A DNA stretch of 64,000 nucleotides from Stutzerimonas chloritidismutans AW-1 (GCF_000495915.1 NZ_AOFQ01000057.1:44015-108014), one strand, 5' to 3'. Positions 1 to 11,603 are shown, numbered from the stretch's first letter. Notes: generated by a model from the letters alone, not told the origin. Numbers and translations are program-made.

Positions 1-9
1 ATCTCGCAT
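1..9 (-). CDS. possible start of a downstream gene (3 codons only)
   Basis: On the minus strand an ATG lies nine bases from the window edge, preceded at good spacing by AAGGA. It follows the DUF2946-like gene in the same direction, about 110 bases after its stop. This would fit a next gene of the same operon, but only three codons are visible, so no product can be named. Confidence 0.2.
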
Positions 10-121
10 GTTCCTTGTGCAACAGACAGGGCCGTACGGCGAATGGCCGCAGGCAGACGCCAACACCACGTGGTCGGTGCAGGCAGTTCAGGCGAAGCAA
101 CGAAGGGTGACGCCAGCGGCG

Positions 122-511
122 TCAGGCGAGGGGGGAGGCGCGAGGATTGAGGGCCGGCCACTGTTGCCGTGGCGACGGTCGATGGGAGCGGGCTTCGACA
201 GCAACCACCAGGCCGCCGCGCATTTCCTGCGGCAACAACGGTGCTGCACCGGGCAGCGCTGCCAGGCCCATCGAACCGGCGCAGCAGCAGCACGGCGGCA
301 TCCCGCCATGGGCGCTCGGCTCATGCTCGCCTCGGGCCGTCGACTCGTGCAGCGCGTGCGAGTGCTGCTGCGCCTGCATCAGCGGGCAATGTCCGCTCCA
401 GCCGAGCAGCCGCTTGGTCTCTGCCGGCAACAGGCCCGACAGCGGCATGCTCAGCAGATGGATCAGCAGGGCCAGGCTGGCGAGCCAGGCGGGAAGGCGG
501 CGGCGTGTCAT
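122..511 (-). CDS. DUF2946-like Cys/His-rich small secreted protein
   Basis: This encodes 129 residues. The N-terminus (MTRRRLPAWLASLALLIHLL) looks like a signal peptide or single membrane anchor. The middle is rich in His, Cys and Met (HCPLMQAQQHSHALHES, then PPCCCCAG), as expected for a metal-handling protein. The tail is Pro/Arg-rich, as in DUF2946 proteins, which in pseudomonads often sit next to copper uptake genes such as TonB-dependent copper receptors; that is known of the family. A role in periplasmic copper handling is inference. It lies downstream of pbpG on the same strand, about 150 bases away, with no obvious terminator between. The family call rests on composition and layout only. 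Confidence 0.5.
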   Translation of the reverse strand: MTRRRLPAWLASLALLIHLLSMPLSGLLPAETKRLLGWSGHCPLMQAQQHSHALHESTARGEHEPSAHGGMPPCCCCAGSMGLAALPGAAPLLPQEMRGGLVVAVEARSHRPSPRQQWPALNPRASPLA

Positions 512-665
512 CGGCGATCCGATCAGGCGCAGGTGCGAATGGCGTTCATGATAGGAACGACTCTCAGCAAAAAGAGTTGCGCAAACTCAAGAATGTTCGC
601 TGATCGTCAGGCCTGCCGGTCAGATTCGCTGCGCGACGCCATCGCCACGCAGCGAACGGCAGACC

Positions 666-1607
666 TCAGCGGGCGTCGAGCAGTGCCTGCGCCGCGTCGG
701 CGGGTTGCCCGGCCAGCTGCTGGCGCTGCGCCTGCTTCTGCTGCTTGTAGGCCAGTGCCGCGGCGGGTACCGGGGTGACGGTGCCGGTTTCCAGCCACTT
801 CTTCAGCCGGTTGGCGTCGGCCATGTGGGTGTACTTGCCAAACGCATCGAGCACCACGAAGGCCACCGGCCGCTGTTTCATGGTGGTGCTCATCACCAGG
901 CAATGGCCGGCGGCATTGGTGAAACCGGTCTTGCTCAGCTGGATGTCCCAGTTGTTCTTGCGCACCAGGGCGTTGGTGTTGCGAAAGCCGAGGGTGTAGT
1001 TGGGTTTGCGGAAGGCGACGGTCTTCTCGTCGGTGGTGCTGAACTGCTGGATCAGCGCGTACTGGCGGCTGGCGCGGATCAGCTTGACCAAGTCATTGGC
1101 ACTGGAGACATTGCGTTCGGACAGCCCGGTGGGCTCGACATAGTGTGTGCGGGTCATGCCCAGCGCCCGCGCCTTGGCGTTCATCGCCTGGATGAAGGCC
1201 GAGTAGCCACCCGGATAGTGGTGGGCGAGGCTCGCGGCGGCGCGGGTCTCGGAAGACATCAGGGTCAGCAGCAGCATCTCGCGGCGGCTGATCTCGCTGC
1301 CGATACGCACGCGGGAGAACACGCCCTGCATCTCCCTGGCATCGCGGATGGTCACCGGCAGCGCCTGATCCAGCGGCAGCTTGGCGTCCAGCACGACCAT
1401 GGCGGTCATCAGTTTGGTCACCGAGGCGATCGGCACCACCATGTCCGGATTGCTGGAATAGAGCACTTCATTGGTCTTCAGATCGACCAGCAGGGCGCTG
1501 CCGGAGGCGAGTTCCTGTACGGCCGGCTTGGCGGCCTGGGCATGGATGGCCGGCAACGAGGCCAGGCAGGCGAACAGCAGACTGGCGAGGGTACGACGAA
1601 AGTTCAC
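666..1607 (-). CDS. pbpG: D-alanyl-D-alanine endopeptidase (penicillin-binding protein 7)
   Basis: PBP7 cleaves D-Ala-meso-DAP cross-links in periplasmic peptidoglycan. The 313-residue protein has a signal peptide ([20 protein letters not shown], cut after AQA near residue 25). The three active-site motifs of the S11 serine peptidases are present: SxxK as SVTK (Ser62, Lys65), SxN as SAN in SSANDL, and KTG in LSKTGFTN. The start is a GTG preceded by GGGGAAA; the frame stays open further upstream, but only this start gives a signal peptide at the N-terminus. Length matches E. coli PbpG (about 310 residues). It is transcribed away from the neighbouring DUF883 gene. Confidence 0.93.
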   Translation of the reverse strand: MNFRRTLASLLFACLASLPAIHAQAAKPAVQELASGSALLVDLKTNEVLYSSNPDMVVPIASVTKLMTAMVVLDAKLPLDQALPVTIRDAREMQGVFSRVRIGSEISRREMLLLTLMSSETRAAASLAHHYPGGYSAFIQAMNAKARALGMTRTHYVEPTGLSERNVSSANDLVKLIRASRQYALIQQFSTTDEKTVAFRKPNYTLGFRNTNALVRKNNWDIQLSKTGFTNAAGHCLVMSTTMKQRPVAFVVLDAFGKYTHMADANRLKKWLETGTVTPVPAAALAYKQQKQAQRQQLAGQPADAAQALLDAR

Positions 1608-1841
1608 GATGGGTGTTTCCCCGCGATGGAAGGGCGAAATGCGCTGAATGCGACGTGGTAGACGTTTCGCCAGTATAGGGAATCGCCCGCAGACTCGCCT
1701 CTTTCCGATGAGCGGTTCGTCGGAAGAGCAGCGCCAGAGCGGCCGCGTAACGATCCGGCCGATGTTGCGCGCAAAGATCGGGCCGCACCTCTGCCTGTTT
1801 TCGGAGTCAAACAACCACACTTACCGAGGGGAGGTCCCACC

Positions 1842-2150
1842 ATGTCCCGTTTCAGCAAAGCCACCACCCGCGAAGAAGTCCAACACGAGATCGACAGCCT
1901 GATGCGCGCGCTCGATGAGCTCAAGCACGATGCCGCCCACGACTCGCGCAAGCGCCTAAGCGCACTGCGTTCGCGTGCCGAGTCACTCTGGCACGATAAC
2001 GACTGGGATGAGCACTATGCCGATATCTCCCGACGCACCCGCGAAGCCAGCCGTGCTGCGCGCGAATGCGCCAAGGAGCATCCGCTGGGTACCCTGGCTC
2101 TGGCCGCGGGCGCCTTTGCCGTGATCGGCTATCTGATCACCCGTCGCTGA
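1842..2150 (+). CDS. DUF883 family (ElaB/YqjD-like) membrane-anchored protein
   Basis: This is a 102-residue protein with a long charged helical N-terminal part (about residues 5-75) and one C-terminal membrane segment (GTLALAAGAFAVIGYLI) followed by TRR. This is the layout of the ElaB/YqjD/YgaM family, whose E. coli members tether ribosomes to the inner membrane in stationary phase. A similar role here is inference. A strong GGGGAGG ribosome site lies just before the ATG. The gene is followed after 12 bases by the Rossmann-fold gene, so the two are probably co-transcribed. Confidence 0.85.
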   Translation: MSRFSKATTREEVQHEIDSLMRALDELKHDAAHDSRKRLSALRSRAESLWHDNDWDEHYADISRRTREASRAARECAKEHPLGTLALAAGAFAVIGYLITRR

Positions 2151-2162
2151 TCGGCAGCCGTC

Positions 2163-2774
2163 ATGCTCAATGCCGAAACGCCGCGGTTGAAGTTCGCCCT
2201 GTACGGCGCGCATGACGACCTTGGCAGTGCGCTGCTGGTGGAGCTGCTCAGCCGCCAGCATGAGGCCGTGGCATTGCTCGACGACCTCAATTCGATAGCC
2301 GCCCGGCCAGGTCTGCGGACCAAGCCGGGCGATCCGTTCGATGCAGTGAGCGTCAGCGAGAGCGTGGCCGGGATGGATGCGGTGGTCTGCCTGTTTCAGA
2401 CGCCGCGTCTGCCGGGTGCCGATACGGTTACCGGGGAGTCGCCCCAGCGCGATTTCTACCAGGCGGTGGAGGCGCTGTTGCTCGGTCTGGAGCGCGCCAA
2501 GGTCGAGCGCCTGCTGCTGATTGCCGATTTCCCGGCGATCGAGCTGCAGCCGGAGGTCGAGGCTGCACTGCAACGACTGGTCAGCCATCCGCTGCGCTGG
2601 ACGCTGGTAGACGCGCCGTCAGCCGGTAACCAGCTGACCATCGAGGCGCTGGCCGAAGCGGCTGGCAAGGGTGACGCCAATCCCTATCGGGAATTGCAAC
2701 GTATCGCCGCCGGCATCGTCGATGAACTGGAAAACCCCCAGCACATTCATCAGCGCATTCACTTCAGCGGTTAG
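2163..2774 (+). CDS. NAD(P)-binding Rossmann-fold (NmrA/SDR-like) protein
   Basis: This 203-residue protein begins with a beta strand and turn typical of an atypical short-chain dehydrogenase (KFALYGAHDDLGSALLVELL), followed by an acidic beta-2 end and a central sheet region (ERLLLIADFP). No catalytic Tyr-xxx-Lys is evident, so it is more likely a nucleotide-binding regulatory or epimerase-like protein than a classical dehydrogenase. Substrate is unknown. Its TAG stop lies at the left end of a miniature transposable element; without the element the same reading frame would also have ended at TAG, so the protein is not shortened by the insertion. Confidence 0.65.
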   Translation: MLNAETPRLKFALYGAHDDLGSALLVELLSRQHEAVALLDDLNSIAARPGLRTKPGDPFDAVSVSESVAGMDAVVCLFQTPRLPGADTVTGESPQRDFYQAVEALLLGLERAKVERLLLIADFPAIELQPEVEAALQRLVSHPLRWTLVDAPSAGNQLTIEALAEAAGKGDANPYRELQRIAAGIVDELENPQHIHQRIHFSG

Positions 2775-2931
2775 TGGCCTGTGCGGTGAGTTTGTTGAGG
2801 CAAGTTTGGATGACCATTGTTCCGAGACAAGGCGCTGCGACGAGTCATAGCGGGCTATGGCGAGGAGCAGCAACGCAGTATCGGGGCCATGGGCGCCGAA
2901 ATTGACCAACTGAACTTACCAAACAGGCCAC
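2774..2931. mobile_element. 158-bp MITE-like element with TA target duplication
   Basis: The ends are imperfect inverted repeats: GTGGCCTGTGCGGTGAGTTT at the left, and GTGGCCTGTTTGGTAAGTTC reading inward from the right. Each end is flanked by TA (2772-2773 and 2932-2933), the target duplication left by IS630/Tc1-type transposases. There is no coding sequence inside. It separates two convergent genes whose stop codons lie in the flanking TA plus the first element base. The family assignment is inferred from the TA duplication. Confidence 0.65.
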
Positions 2932-3743
2932 TAGCTTAGCTGCCGACGCAGCTCGGCGAGCACCGGCGCCGTGTCCGGGCGTACGCCGCGCCACAATTCA
3001 AAGGCCTCCGCCGCCTGCTCCACCAGCATGCCGAGCCCGTCGCGGGTGTCCGCACCCAGCGCTGCCGCCCACTGGCAGAACGCCGTGGGCCTGGCGGCGT
3101 ACATCATGTCGTAGCAGAAGCTCTGACCTGGCCGGATCAGGCTGTCGGCCAGCGGTGGCAGTTCGCCGCCGAGGCTGGCCGAGGTGCCATTGATGATCAG
3201 GTCAACCGGTTCGGCAAGATCGGCGAAGGTGCTGGCGGACAGCGGCCCCAGTTCGGCGAATTCCTGCACCAGCTGTTCGGCCTTGCTCGGCGTGCGGTTC
3301 GCGATGATCAGCGCCGCCGGCTTTTGCGCCAGCAACGGCTCGAGTACGCCACGCACGGCCCCGCCAGCTCCGAGCAGCAAAATGCGCTGGCCCGCCAGCG
3401 CTACACCGGCGTTCAGCAGATCGCTCACCAGCCCGGCACCGTCGGTGTTGTCACCGAGCAGGCGGCCGTCTTCGAGCTTCTTCAGGGTATTCACCGCACC
3501 GGCACGGCGGGCGCGCTCGGTGAGTTGATCGGCCATCCCATAGGCCTGTTCCTTGAACGGCACGGTGACGTTGGCGCCCTGGCCATCCCGGAAAAATGCC
3601 CGGGCGAACCCCGGAAAGTCGTCCAGCGGCGCCAGCAGTGCCTCGTAGCACAGCGCATGGCCAGTCTGCGCGGCGAACAGGGCGTGAATCTGCGGTGATT
3701 TGCTGTGGCCGATGGGGTTGCCGAAGACGCCGTAGCGGTCCAT
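2931..3743 (-). CDS. aroE: shikimate dehydrogenase (NADP+)
   Basis: AroE reduces 3-dehydroshikimate to shikimate with NADPH in aromatic amino acid synthesis. The 270-residue protein has the N-terminal substrate site ([14 protein letters not shown]), the catalytic Lys in [11 protein letters not shown], the catalytic Asp in DNTDGAGL, the NADP glycine-rich loop [11 protein letters not shown], and the NRT specificity patch that recognises the NADP phosphate. Length fits the family (about 270). It follows hemF after 42 bases on the same strand, the usual pseudomonad order. Its stop codon is supplied by the right end of the small repeat element. Confidence 0.97.
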   Translation of the reverse strand: MDRYGVFGNPIGHSKSPQIHALFAAQTGHALCYEALLAPLDDFPGFARAFFRDGQGANVTVPFKEQAYGMADQLTERARRAGAVNTLKKLEDGRLLGDNTDGAGLVSDLLNAGVALAGQRILLLGAGGAVRGVLEPLLAQKPAALIIANRTPSKAEQLVQEFAELGPLSASTFADLAEPVDLIINGTSASLGGELPPLADSLIRPGQSFCYDMMYAARPTAFCQWAAALGADTRDGLGMLVEQAAEAFELWRGVRPDTAPVLAELRRQLS

Positions 3744-3785
3744 GGGTGAATCCTTGCGGTGTGGGGTGCGGATAGCAGTCGAAGG

Positions 3786-6429
<2,644 letters not shown>

Positions 6430-6604
6430 GCCGACCTCTGCCTGACTGAAAAGCCGGCAGTTTACCCAAGGCATCTGCCGTCGAGCAGGGGGCTGGGCGG
6501 CCGATTCGCAACAGCCTGCAACAGCCCCCCGCATTTCGAGCACGCAAACAACAGGGCGTGAATCGGCAGGCGCACGACAGGTCTGCTGTGCGGCTCAGCT
6601 CCGC

Positions 6605-7702
6605 CTAGCGCCGGATCACCGTCCAGAAGCCGTTGTCGCAGGCCACCAGCCCGTCGACTTCCAGTTCGGTCAGCTGCGCCAGCACCTGCCCCAGCGGCTG
6701 ATCGAGCGCCATGGCCAGTGCTTCACTGCTGCGCGGCGCGGCCAGCAGTTCGCGTAGCAGCGGATTGTCCGGCTGCGTCCGCGCCGGGACTTCGCCGTCG
6801 GGTAAGTCGACGCGCTGCCAGCCACGCAGGGCTTCGAGCACATCCTCGACCGACTCCACCAGCGCCGCGCCCTGGCGAATCAGCTGATGGCAGCCTCGGG
6901 CGCCGGGATGATGGATCGAACCGGGGATCGCGTAGACCTCCCGGCCCTGCTCGGCAGCGAGTCGCGCGGTGATCAGCGAACCGCTCGACGGGCTTGCCTC
7001 GACCACCAGCACGCCCAGCGACAGGCCACTGATGATGCGATTGCGCCGCGGAAAGTTGCTCGCCTGCGGTGGGCAGTCCAGTGGCAGCTCGGACACCAGC
7101 GCACCGCCTCCGTCGACGATCTGCTGGGCGAGGCCGACGTGACGCTGCGGATACAGCCGTTCGAGACCGGTACCGAGCACCGCGACGGTCTTGCCGCCGG
7201 CGTCCAGCGCGCCCTGATGCGCGGCGCCATCAATGCCCAGCGCCAGCCCGCTGGTGATGACGAAGCCGGCACCGGCCAGGCTGCGGGAGAACGCTCGGGC
7301 ATTGTCCAGACCATTGCGCGAGGCGCGGCGGCTGCCGACCATCGCCAGCTGCGGTCGCTCGAGCAAGCCGGGATCGCCGGAAATGAACAGTAGCGGTGGC
7401 GCATCCGGCAGTTCAGCCAGCAAGGCGGGGTAGTTCGGGTCGTCCCAGCAGAGCAGATGCCGGTCCGGCTGCTCCAGCCAGACAAGGGTGGCACTGGCAC
7501 GCTCGCGGATGTCGGCGCTGCGTCGTGGCTCGGCACAACTGGACGGCAATCCCAGCGACCGCCAGGCACTGGCCGGCGCGCTCAACGCCGAAGCGGCATC
7601 GGGAAAGGCGCTCAGCAACTTGCGCAGGCGGCGTGGGCCGAGTTCGGGCAATAGATGCAGACGCAGCCGAGCTTCCAGTTCGGCAGGGGAAATGGCAGGC
7701 AT
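6605..7702 (-). CDS. dprA: DNA-processing protein DprA
   Basis: DprA binds incoming single-stranded DNA during natural transformation and loads RecA. The 365-residue protein has an N-terminal SAM-like region, then the Rossmann domain with GSRRASRNG, SGLALGIDGAAHQGAL, VLGTGLERLYP and SNFPRRNRIISGLS, and a C-terminal winged-helix region (about residues 300-365, ending WTVIRR). AAGGAG lies 8 bases before the chosen ATG. The group II intron ends only about 50 bases upstream, so any read-through from tsaP must pass through the intron. P. stutzeri strains are known for natural transformation. Confidence 0.94.
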   Translation of the reverse strand: MPAISPAELEARLRLHLLPELGPRRLRKLLSAFPDAASALSAPASAWRSLGLPSSCAEPRRSADIRERASATLVWLEQPDRHLLCWDDPNYPALLAELPDAPPLLFISGDPGLLERPQLAMVGSRRASRNGLDNARAFSRSLAGAGFVITSGLALGIDGAAHQGALDAGGKTVAVLGTGLERLYPQRHVGLAQQIVDGGGALVSELPLDCPPQASNFPRRNRIISGLSLGVLVVEASPSSGSLITARLAAEQGREVYAIPGSIHHPGARGCHQLIRQGAALVESVEDVLEALRGWQRVDLPDGEVPARTQPDNPLLRELLAAPRSSEALAMALDQPLGQVLAQLTELEVDGLVACDNGFWTVIRR

Positions 7703-7792
7703 GGCGAACACTCCTTGTCTCTTTGCACCGCATCCGTGCGGTGCTGTCGCAGATCGGGTAGGAGGCGGCCTCACGGCCGCCGTCCTCCCACA

Positions 7793-7822
7793 CCACCGTG
7801 CGTACGGTTCCGTACACGGCGG
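7793..7822 (-). ncRNA. group II intron domain V
   Basis: On the minus strand CCGCCGTG pairs with CACGGTGG (one G-U), a two-base CG bulge follows, and TACG/CGTA closes a four-base loop. This 30-nt hairpin with a bulge is the catalytic domain V of group II introns, with a CGC triad as in class C. It begins right after the stop codon of the intron-encoded protein. Confidence 0.8.
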
Positions 7823-7823
7823 T

Positions 7824-9206
7824 TCAGGCCATGCGGTTAAGCCGATTGATCGTATCCAGTATCGAGACCAGTCCAAGTCTGTCCCATAGCTTCTTCGGCA
7901 GCGCCTGATTCATATGCGGCGCTCCTGAGTTCCACCACGGGCCTCGGCCATTGAAGGCCGACTTGCAGGCACGCTCCTCGCTCAATCCCAGGCGCATCAG
8001 GTTGCGCGCCCTCGTAGAGGGCTGCTTCCATTGCCGCCAGATGACACAGCGAAGTTTGTGCCTGACCCAGCCATCCAGCTCTTCCAGTGGACGCTTGCTC
8101 TGGCTGAGCTTGAAGTAGCCTGCCCAGCCTCGCAGCACCGGGTTTACCCGCTCGATGACATTCGCCATCTTGTGGCCCCGCACCCCTCGCAGCAGTTCCC
8201 TGAGACGGTCGCGCACACGGCGCAGGCTCATGGTTGCCACTCGCAGTCTAGGCAGCGAGTGCCAACTCATCCCATACCCCAGGTAGTCGCATTTCCACGA
8301 CCCAGCCACGCGACTCTTGTCCCGATTCAGTCTCAGTTTCAGACGGTGATTCAGGAACCGCTCGACACTGGCCAGCACTCGTTCGCCAGCACGCGGACTA
8401 CGGACATAAATGTTCGCGTCATCGGCATAGCGCACGAAGCGATGGCCTCGCCGCTCCAACTCACGGTCGAGTTCATCGAGCAGGATGTTCGACAGCAGCG
8501 GCGAAAGCGGGCCGCCTTGCGGCGCCCCCTCCTGCCGATGGCTGACAACCCCGTCCGACATGACGCCCGCTTCGAGGTAACGGCGGATGAGTCTGAGCAC
8601 CTGTTTGTCTTCGACATGGCGCTCAACACAGAACATCAGGATGTCGTGGTTGACCCGATCAAAGAACTTCTCCAGATCGAGTTCCACGCAACACCTATGA
8701 CCCGCCGCCACATGGGTGCGGGCCATCTCGACAGCCTGGTGAGCGCTTCTGCCCGGACGGAAGCCGTAGCTATAGTCCGAGAACAGCGGATCGAAGATCG
8801 GCGTGAGCTGTTGCAGCAGGGCTTGCTGGATCAGGCGATCCACGACACTGGGAATGCCCAGTTGCCGCATACCGCCCTGCGGTTTGGGAATTTCGACCGC
8901 CCGCACTGCCTGGGGATGGTATTCACCTGCCAGCAGCCTGACCTTCAGGATGGGCCAATACTGTTTCACGTAGCCTGCCAAGTCGGCGACCGTCATGCCA
9001 TCGGCACCCGGCGCCCCCTTGTTGCTGACCACGCGCTGATACGCACGCTTGAGATTCGCCGGTGCAAGCACCCGCTCCATCAGCGTGTCCGGCTCCGCGT
9101 TCATCCACGTCACCGACGCCGCCGATACCTCTGCGCTGTCAGGCGTCATCCTCGGCCTCTGGCCGGGACTCGGGGTGACAGTCTTCTCTTGGAGAAATTT
9201 CTGCAT
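7824..9206 (-). CDS. ltrA: group II intron reverse transcriptase/maturase
   Basis: This is the intron-encoded protein, which helps splice the intron RNA and reverse-transcribes it into new sites. The reverse-transcriptase domain includes KPQGGMRQLGIPSVVDRLIQ, the palm sequence DYSYGFRPGRSAHQAV, the HRQEGAPQGGPLSPLLSNIL block and the catalytic YADD in RFVRYADDANIY. The maturase (domain X) region near the C-terminus contains NPVLRGWAGYFKLS. No HNH endonuclease domain follows, as in class C. The start at MQKFLQEK gives 460 residues; the frame is open to an earlier ATG at 9344, and no strong ribosome site decides between them. No frameshift is visible, so the element may be active. Confidence 0.9.
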   Translation of the reverse strand: MQKFLQEKTVTPSPGQRPRMTPDSAEVSAASVTWMNAEPDTLMERVLAPANLKRAYQRVVSNKGAPGADGMTVADLAGYVKQYWPILKVRLLAGEYHPQAVRAVEIPKPQGGMRQLGIPSVVDRLIQQALLQQLTPIFDPLFSDYSYGFRPGRSAHQAVEMARTHVAAGHRCCVELDLEKFFDRVNHDILMFCVERHVEDKQVLRLIRRYLEAGVMSDGVVSHRQEGAPQGGPLSPLLSNILLDELDRELERRGHRFVRYADDANIYVRSPRAGERVLASVERFLNHRLKLRLNRDKSRVAGSWKCDYLGYGMSWHSLPRLRVATMSLRRVRDRLRELLRGVRGHKMANVIERVNPVLRGWAGYFKLSQSKRPLEELDGWVRHKLRCVIWRQWKQPSTRARNLMRLGLSEERACKSAFNGRGPWWNSGAPHMNQALPKKLWDRLGLVSILDTINRLNRMA

Positions 9207-9677
9207 TTCGGTTATCGACGAGACGCTGACGCCTACTGGCGGCATGACCTGTTCGGCCCTTGATGGCGTGGTTGACCGCCACTTACTACGGCCTCGGCTG
9301 ACTTCTGCACGCCCATCCCGTCGCCTCTCGACAATCGGTAGCACAATGGCAAGCGTACAGATCTCCCAGGGTAATTCGCGCGACCTTCCTGCTTATGCCT
9401 GTCGGATCTACGTCGCAGCGTTCCGTGCAAGTATCGGGCTTTGGCGATTATGGCCACCTCACCCCGCTGCGCCGCCTCATCCGCTTCCTGTTCGTCAGGC
9501 CAGCATTTTGCCTCGGGCTTCCTTCAGATTCGCAGTCGCCCGCGACACCCTTGCCTTCAGCTAACACTTCCCCTTGCCGGGTGTGTAGAGGACTTTCACC
9601 TCCAAGTCGCCAGGCTCACCACCACAGTGAACCCGACAGCGCCAGTCACGGCGCTACGCGCCATGCCTGGCGCACCA

Positions 9678-9703
9678 TGAAAAAGCCCCGCATTCGCGGG
9701 GCT
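9678..9703 (-). terminator. rho-independent terminator of tsaP
   Basis: On the minus strand AGCCCCGC and GCGGGGCT pair across a GAAT loop and are followed by TTTT. It lies 9 bases after the tsaP stop. The group II intron begins immediately beyond it. Confidence 0.9.
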
Positions 9704-9711
9704 CTCTTGTT

Positions 9712-10737
9712 TCAGGGGTTACGGACCTTGTCGCTCACCGCCAGTGAGCGGGTGGCCTGCAGTATCAGGCCGTAGCTGAGCTTGTCGTAGGTGCGGAACA
9801 CCATCAGCAGGCCGGAACGCTCGTCCGGAATCTTCACGTTCTCACCCGTCACGCGGTCACGTACGGTTTCGCCGGTCTTGTAGACCGCCAGCACGTTGCC
9901 GTCCTTCAGACCGTCGCGAGCGCCCTTGTTCAGGGTGACCACGTCAAACTGGCCGATCTGGGTAACGCCGCGCGGTACATCGAGAATCACACCGTCCACC
10001 TCCGTCGCAGGCGAGCTGGGCATGAACGTCGAGTTGACCGCACGCTCCTCGCTGGCGAACAGACGATCGCCGATGCGGGCTTCCTGGGTGGTACGGGTCA
10101 GGTGCATGGTGGCGATATCGCCTTCGACTTCGACGATGTCCACGGTGCCGATGTCATCGGCGTTGATACCGAGAAATTCGCCGGTTTCCGGATCGACGTA
10201 GGTCTTGCCCTGGCGGAAGATGCCGTAGGCCGGCATGTCTTCTTCGAAGCTGCCGCGGCCGTAGATGCGGTCGCCCGCGCCGCTGACCACCCGCTCGGCG
10301 TTGCCGGCGACGATGTAGGGCGCACCCTGGAACTGCTCGGCGGTGTCGATGATGCGGTTGCTCAGCAGGAAGCTGTTGATCGCTTCCAGCGGAATGGTCG
10401 GGATCGCTTCGGCCATCGGCGTGGTGCGAACGGTCGGCGACAGTTTGATGGTGCCGCGCGAGGCGCCGCGGTCGAGCACCAGACGCGGCTGGCCGTCGAC
10501 GTAGACCAGACTCAGGGTGTCACCGGGATAGATCAGATGAGGGTTGGCAATCTGCGGGTTGGCATGCCACAGCTCCGGCCATTTCCACGGCTCGCGGAGG
10601 AAGCGGCCGGAAATGTCCCAGAGTGTGTCGCCCTTCACCACCGTATAACGCTCCGGATGGTTGTCCTTGAGCTGCACCGCGGCCTGGGCGAGCCCGCCGA
10701 CGGCCACCAGCAGCAGGGCGAGTAGTGATTTCCTCAT
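9712..10737 (-). CDS. tsaP: LysM peptidoglycan-binding protein TsaP
   Basis: The protein is 341 residues, with a signal peptide (MRKSLLALLLVAVGGLAQA). A LysM domain spans about residues 35-90 (YTVVKGDTLWDISGRFL to LIYPGDTLSLVY). The rest is a long C-terminal region of the type found in TsaP, which anchors the type IV pilus secretin to peptidoglycan in Neisseria and Myxococcus; the P. aeruginosa gene at the same chromosomal place (PA0020) is the homologue. The start MRKSLL is preferred over an upstream in-frame ATG because it begins the signal peptide. The gene is divergent from def. A pilus role is inferred from family and position. Confidence 0.85.
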   Translation of the reverse strand: MRKSLLALLLVAVGGLAQAAVQLKDNHPERYTVVKGDTLWDISGRFLREPWKWPELWHANPQIANPHLIYPGDTLSLVYVDGQPRLVLDRGASRGTIKLSPTVRTTPMAEAIPTIPLEAINSFLLSNRIIDTAEQFQGAPYIVAGNAERVVSGAGDRIYGRGSFEEDMPAYGIFRQGKTYVDPETGEFLGINADDIGTVDIVEVEGDIATMHLTRTTQEARIGDRLFASEERAVNSTFMPSSPATEVDGVILDVPRGVTQIGQFDVVTLNKGARDGLKDGNVLAVYKTGETVRDRVTGENVKIPDERSGLLMVFRTYDKLSYGLILQATRSLAVSDKVRNP

Positions 10738-10885
10738 GTGGTGAATCCCTTTATTATGTGCCTTCACGTAAAGCGCCCTAGCGCCGCGGAACCCTTTTGG
10801 ATCGCGGCATTAAGCCGTTTTCCATGCTGCTCGGCATCTTAGCAGCGGCTTTTGACTTTATTCCATAAGTGCATCACAAACGCAT

Positions 10886-11392
10886 ATGGCCATTCTGAAC
10901 ATCCTTGAATTTCCCGATCCGCGGCTGCGCACCATCGCCAAACCGGTGGATGTGGTCGATGACGAGATCCGTCAGCTGATCGACGACATGTTCGAGACCA
11001 TGTACGAGGCTCCAGGCATCGGCCTGGCCGCGACGCAGGTCAATGTGCACAAGCGCGTGGTGGTGATGGACCTGTCCGAAGACCGGTCCGAGCCGCGAGT
11101 CTTCATCAATCCCGAATTCGAATCGCTGACCGACGAAATGGACCAGTACCAGGAAGGCTGCCTGTCGGTACCGGGCTTCTACGAGAACGTCGACCGTCCG
11201 CAGAAAGTGCGGATCAAGGCGCTGGATCGTGACGGCAAACCCTACGAGATGGTCGCCGAAGGCCTGCTCGCGGTGTGCATCCAGCACGAATGCGATCACC
11301 TCAACGGCAAACTGTTTGTCGACTATCTCTCCAGCCTCAAGCGCGACCGGATCAAGAAGAAGCTGGAAAAGATTCACCGCCAGCAAGCTTGA
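10886..11392 (+). CDS. def: peptide deformylase
   Basis: Def removes the formyl group from the N-terminal Met of new proteins. The 168-residue protein has all three family motifs: [16 protein letters not shown] and QHECDHLNG; the Cys and two His bind the catalytic metal and the Glu is the general base. It lies upstream of fmt as in most bacteria, but a 156-bp repeat widens the gap here to about 210 bases. Confidence 0.98.
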   Translation: MAILNILEFPDPRLRTIAKPVDVVDDEIRQLIDDMFETMYEAPGIGLAATQVNVHKRVVVMDLSEDRSEPRVFINPEFESLTDEMDQYQEGCLSVPGFYENVDRPQKVRIKALDRDGKPYEMVAEGLLAVCIQHECDHLNGKLFVDYLSSLKRDRIKKKLEKIHRQQA

Positions 11393-11417
11393 TTCCCGAA
11401 CCTCGAAGGCTTGCCAT

Positions 11418-11573
11418 ACAGGCTGAGTGAAAACGTCGCGAGCGAAGGTTAGGCAAGGACTAGGCGTCCCCGCAAAAACAGGCGAGGAAGCGGAGTTTAC
11501 GGGTTGTAAATGAGCATTCCGAGCCTGGTTTTAACGCAGCATTAACCGAGCGCAGCAGTTTTCAGCAGCCTGT
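11418..11573. repeat. 156-bp MITE/REP-like inverted-repeat element
   Basis: The ends are ACAGGCTGAGTGAAAAC on the left and, reading inward from the right, ACAGGCTGCTGAAAACTG. The interior has no open frame and contains further short stem-forming pieces. No target duplication is evident. Elements with this kind of end occur in many copies in pseudomonad genomes as far as I recall; copy number here cannot be judged from one window. It separates def from fmt. Confidence 0.6.
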
Positions 11574-11603
11574 GCCGCAAGCCTTTTTCTTAGCGAGCCC
11601 CCC

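Larger units (their letters stand above)
7753..9675 (-). mobile_element. bacterial class C group II intron
   Basis: This 1,923-bp retroelement lies on the minus strand. The RNA 5' end is GTGCGCCAGGCATGG (reading from 9675), the start typical of class C introns. The 3' end reads CTCCTACCCGAT (to 7753). A recognisable domain V and a domain VI hairpin precede the 3' end, and an intron-encoded reverse transcriptase lies inside. The 5' splice boundary falls five bases beyond the T-run of a rho-independent terminator, the preferred target of class C introns. Boundaries are read from consensus ends and could be off by a base or two. Confidence 0.88.

Noticed and set aside
1665..1700. Possible leftward promoter for pbpG (TATACT on the minus strand at 1672-1677)
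   Set aside because: No acceptable -35 box is found 16-18 bases away; the match alone is too weak to list as a feature.
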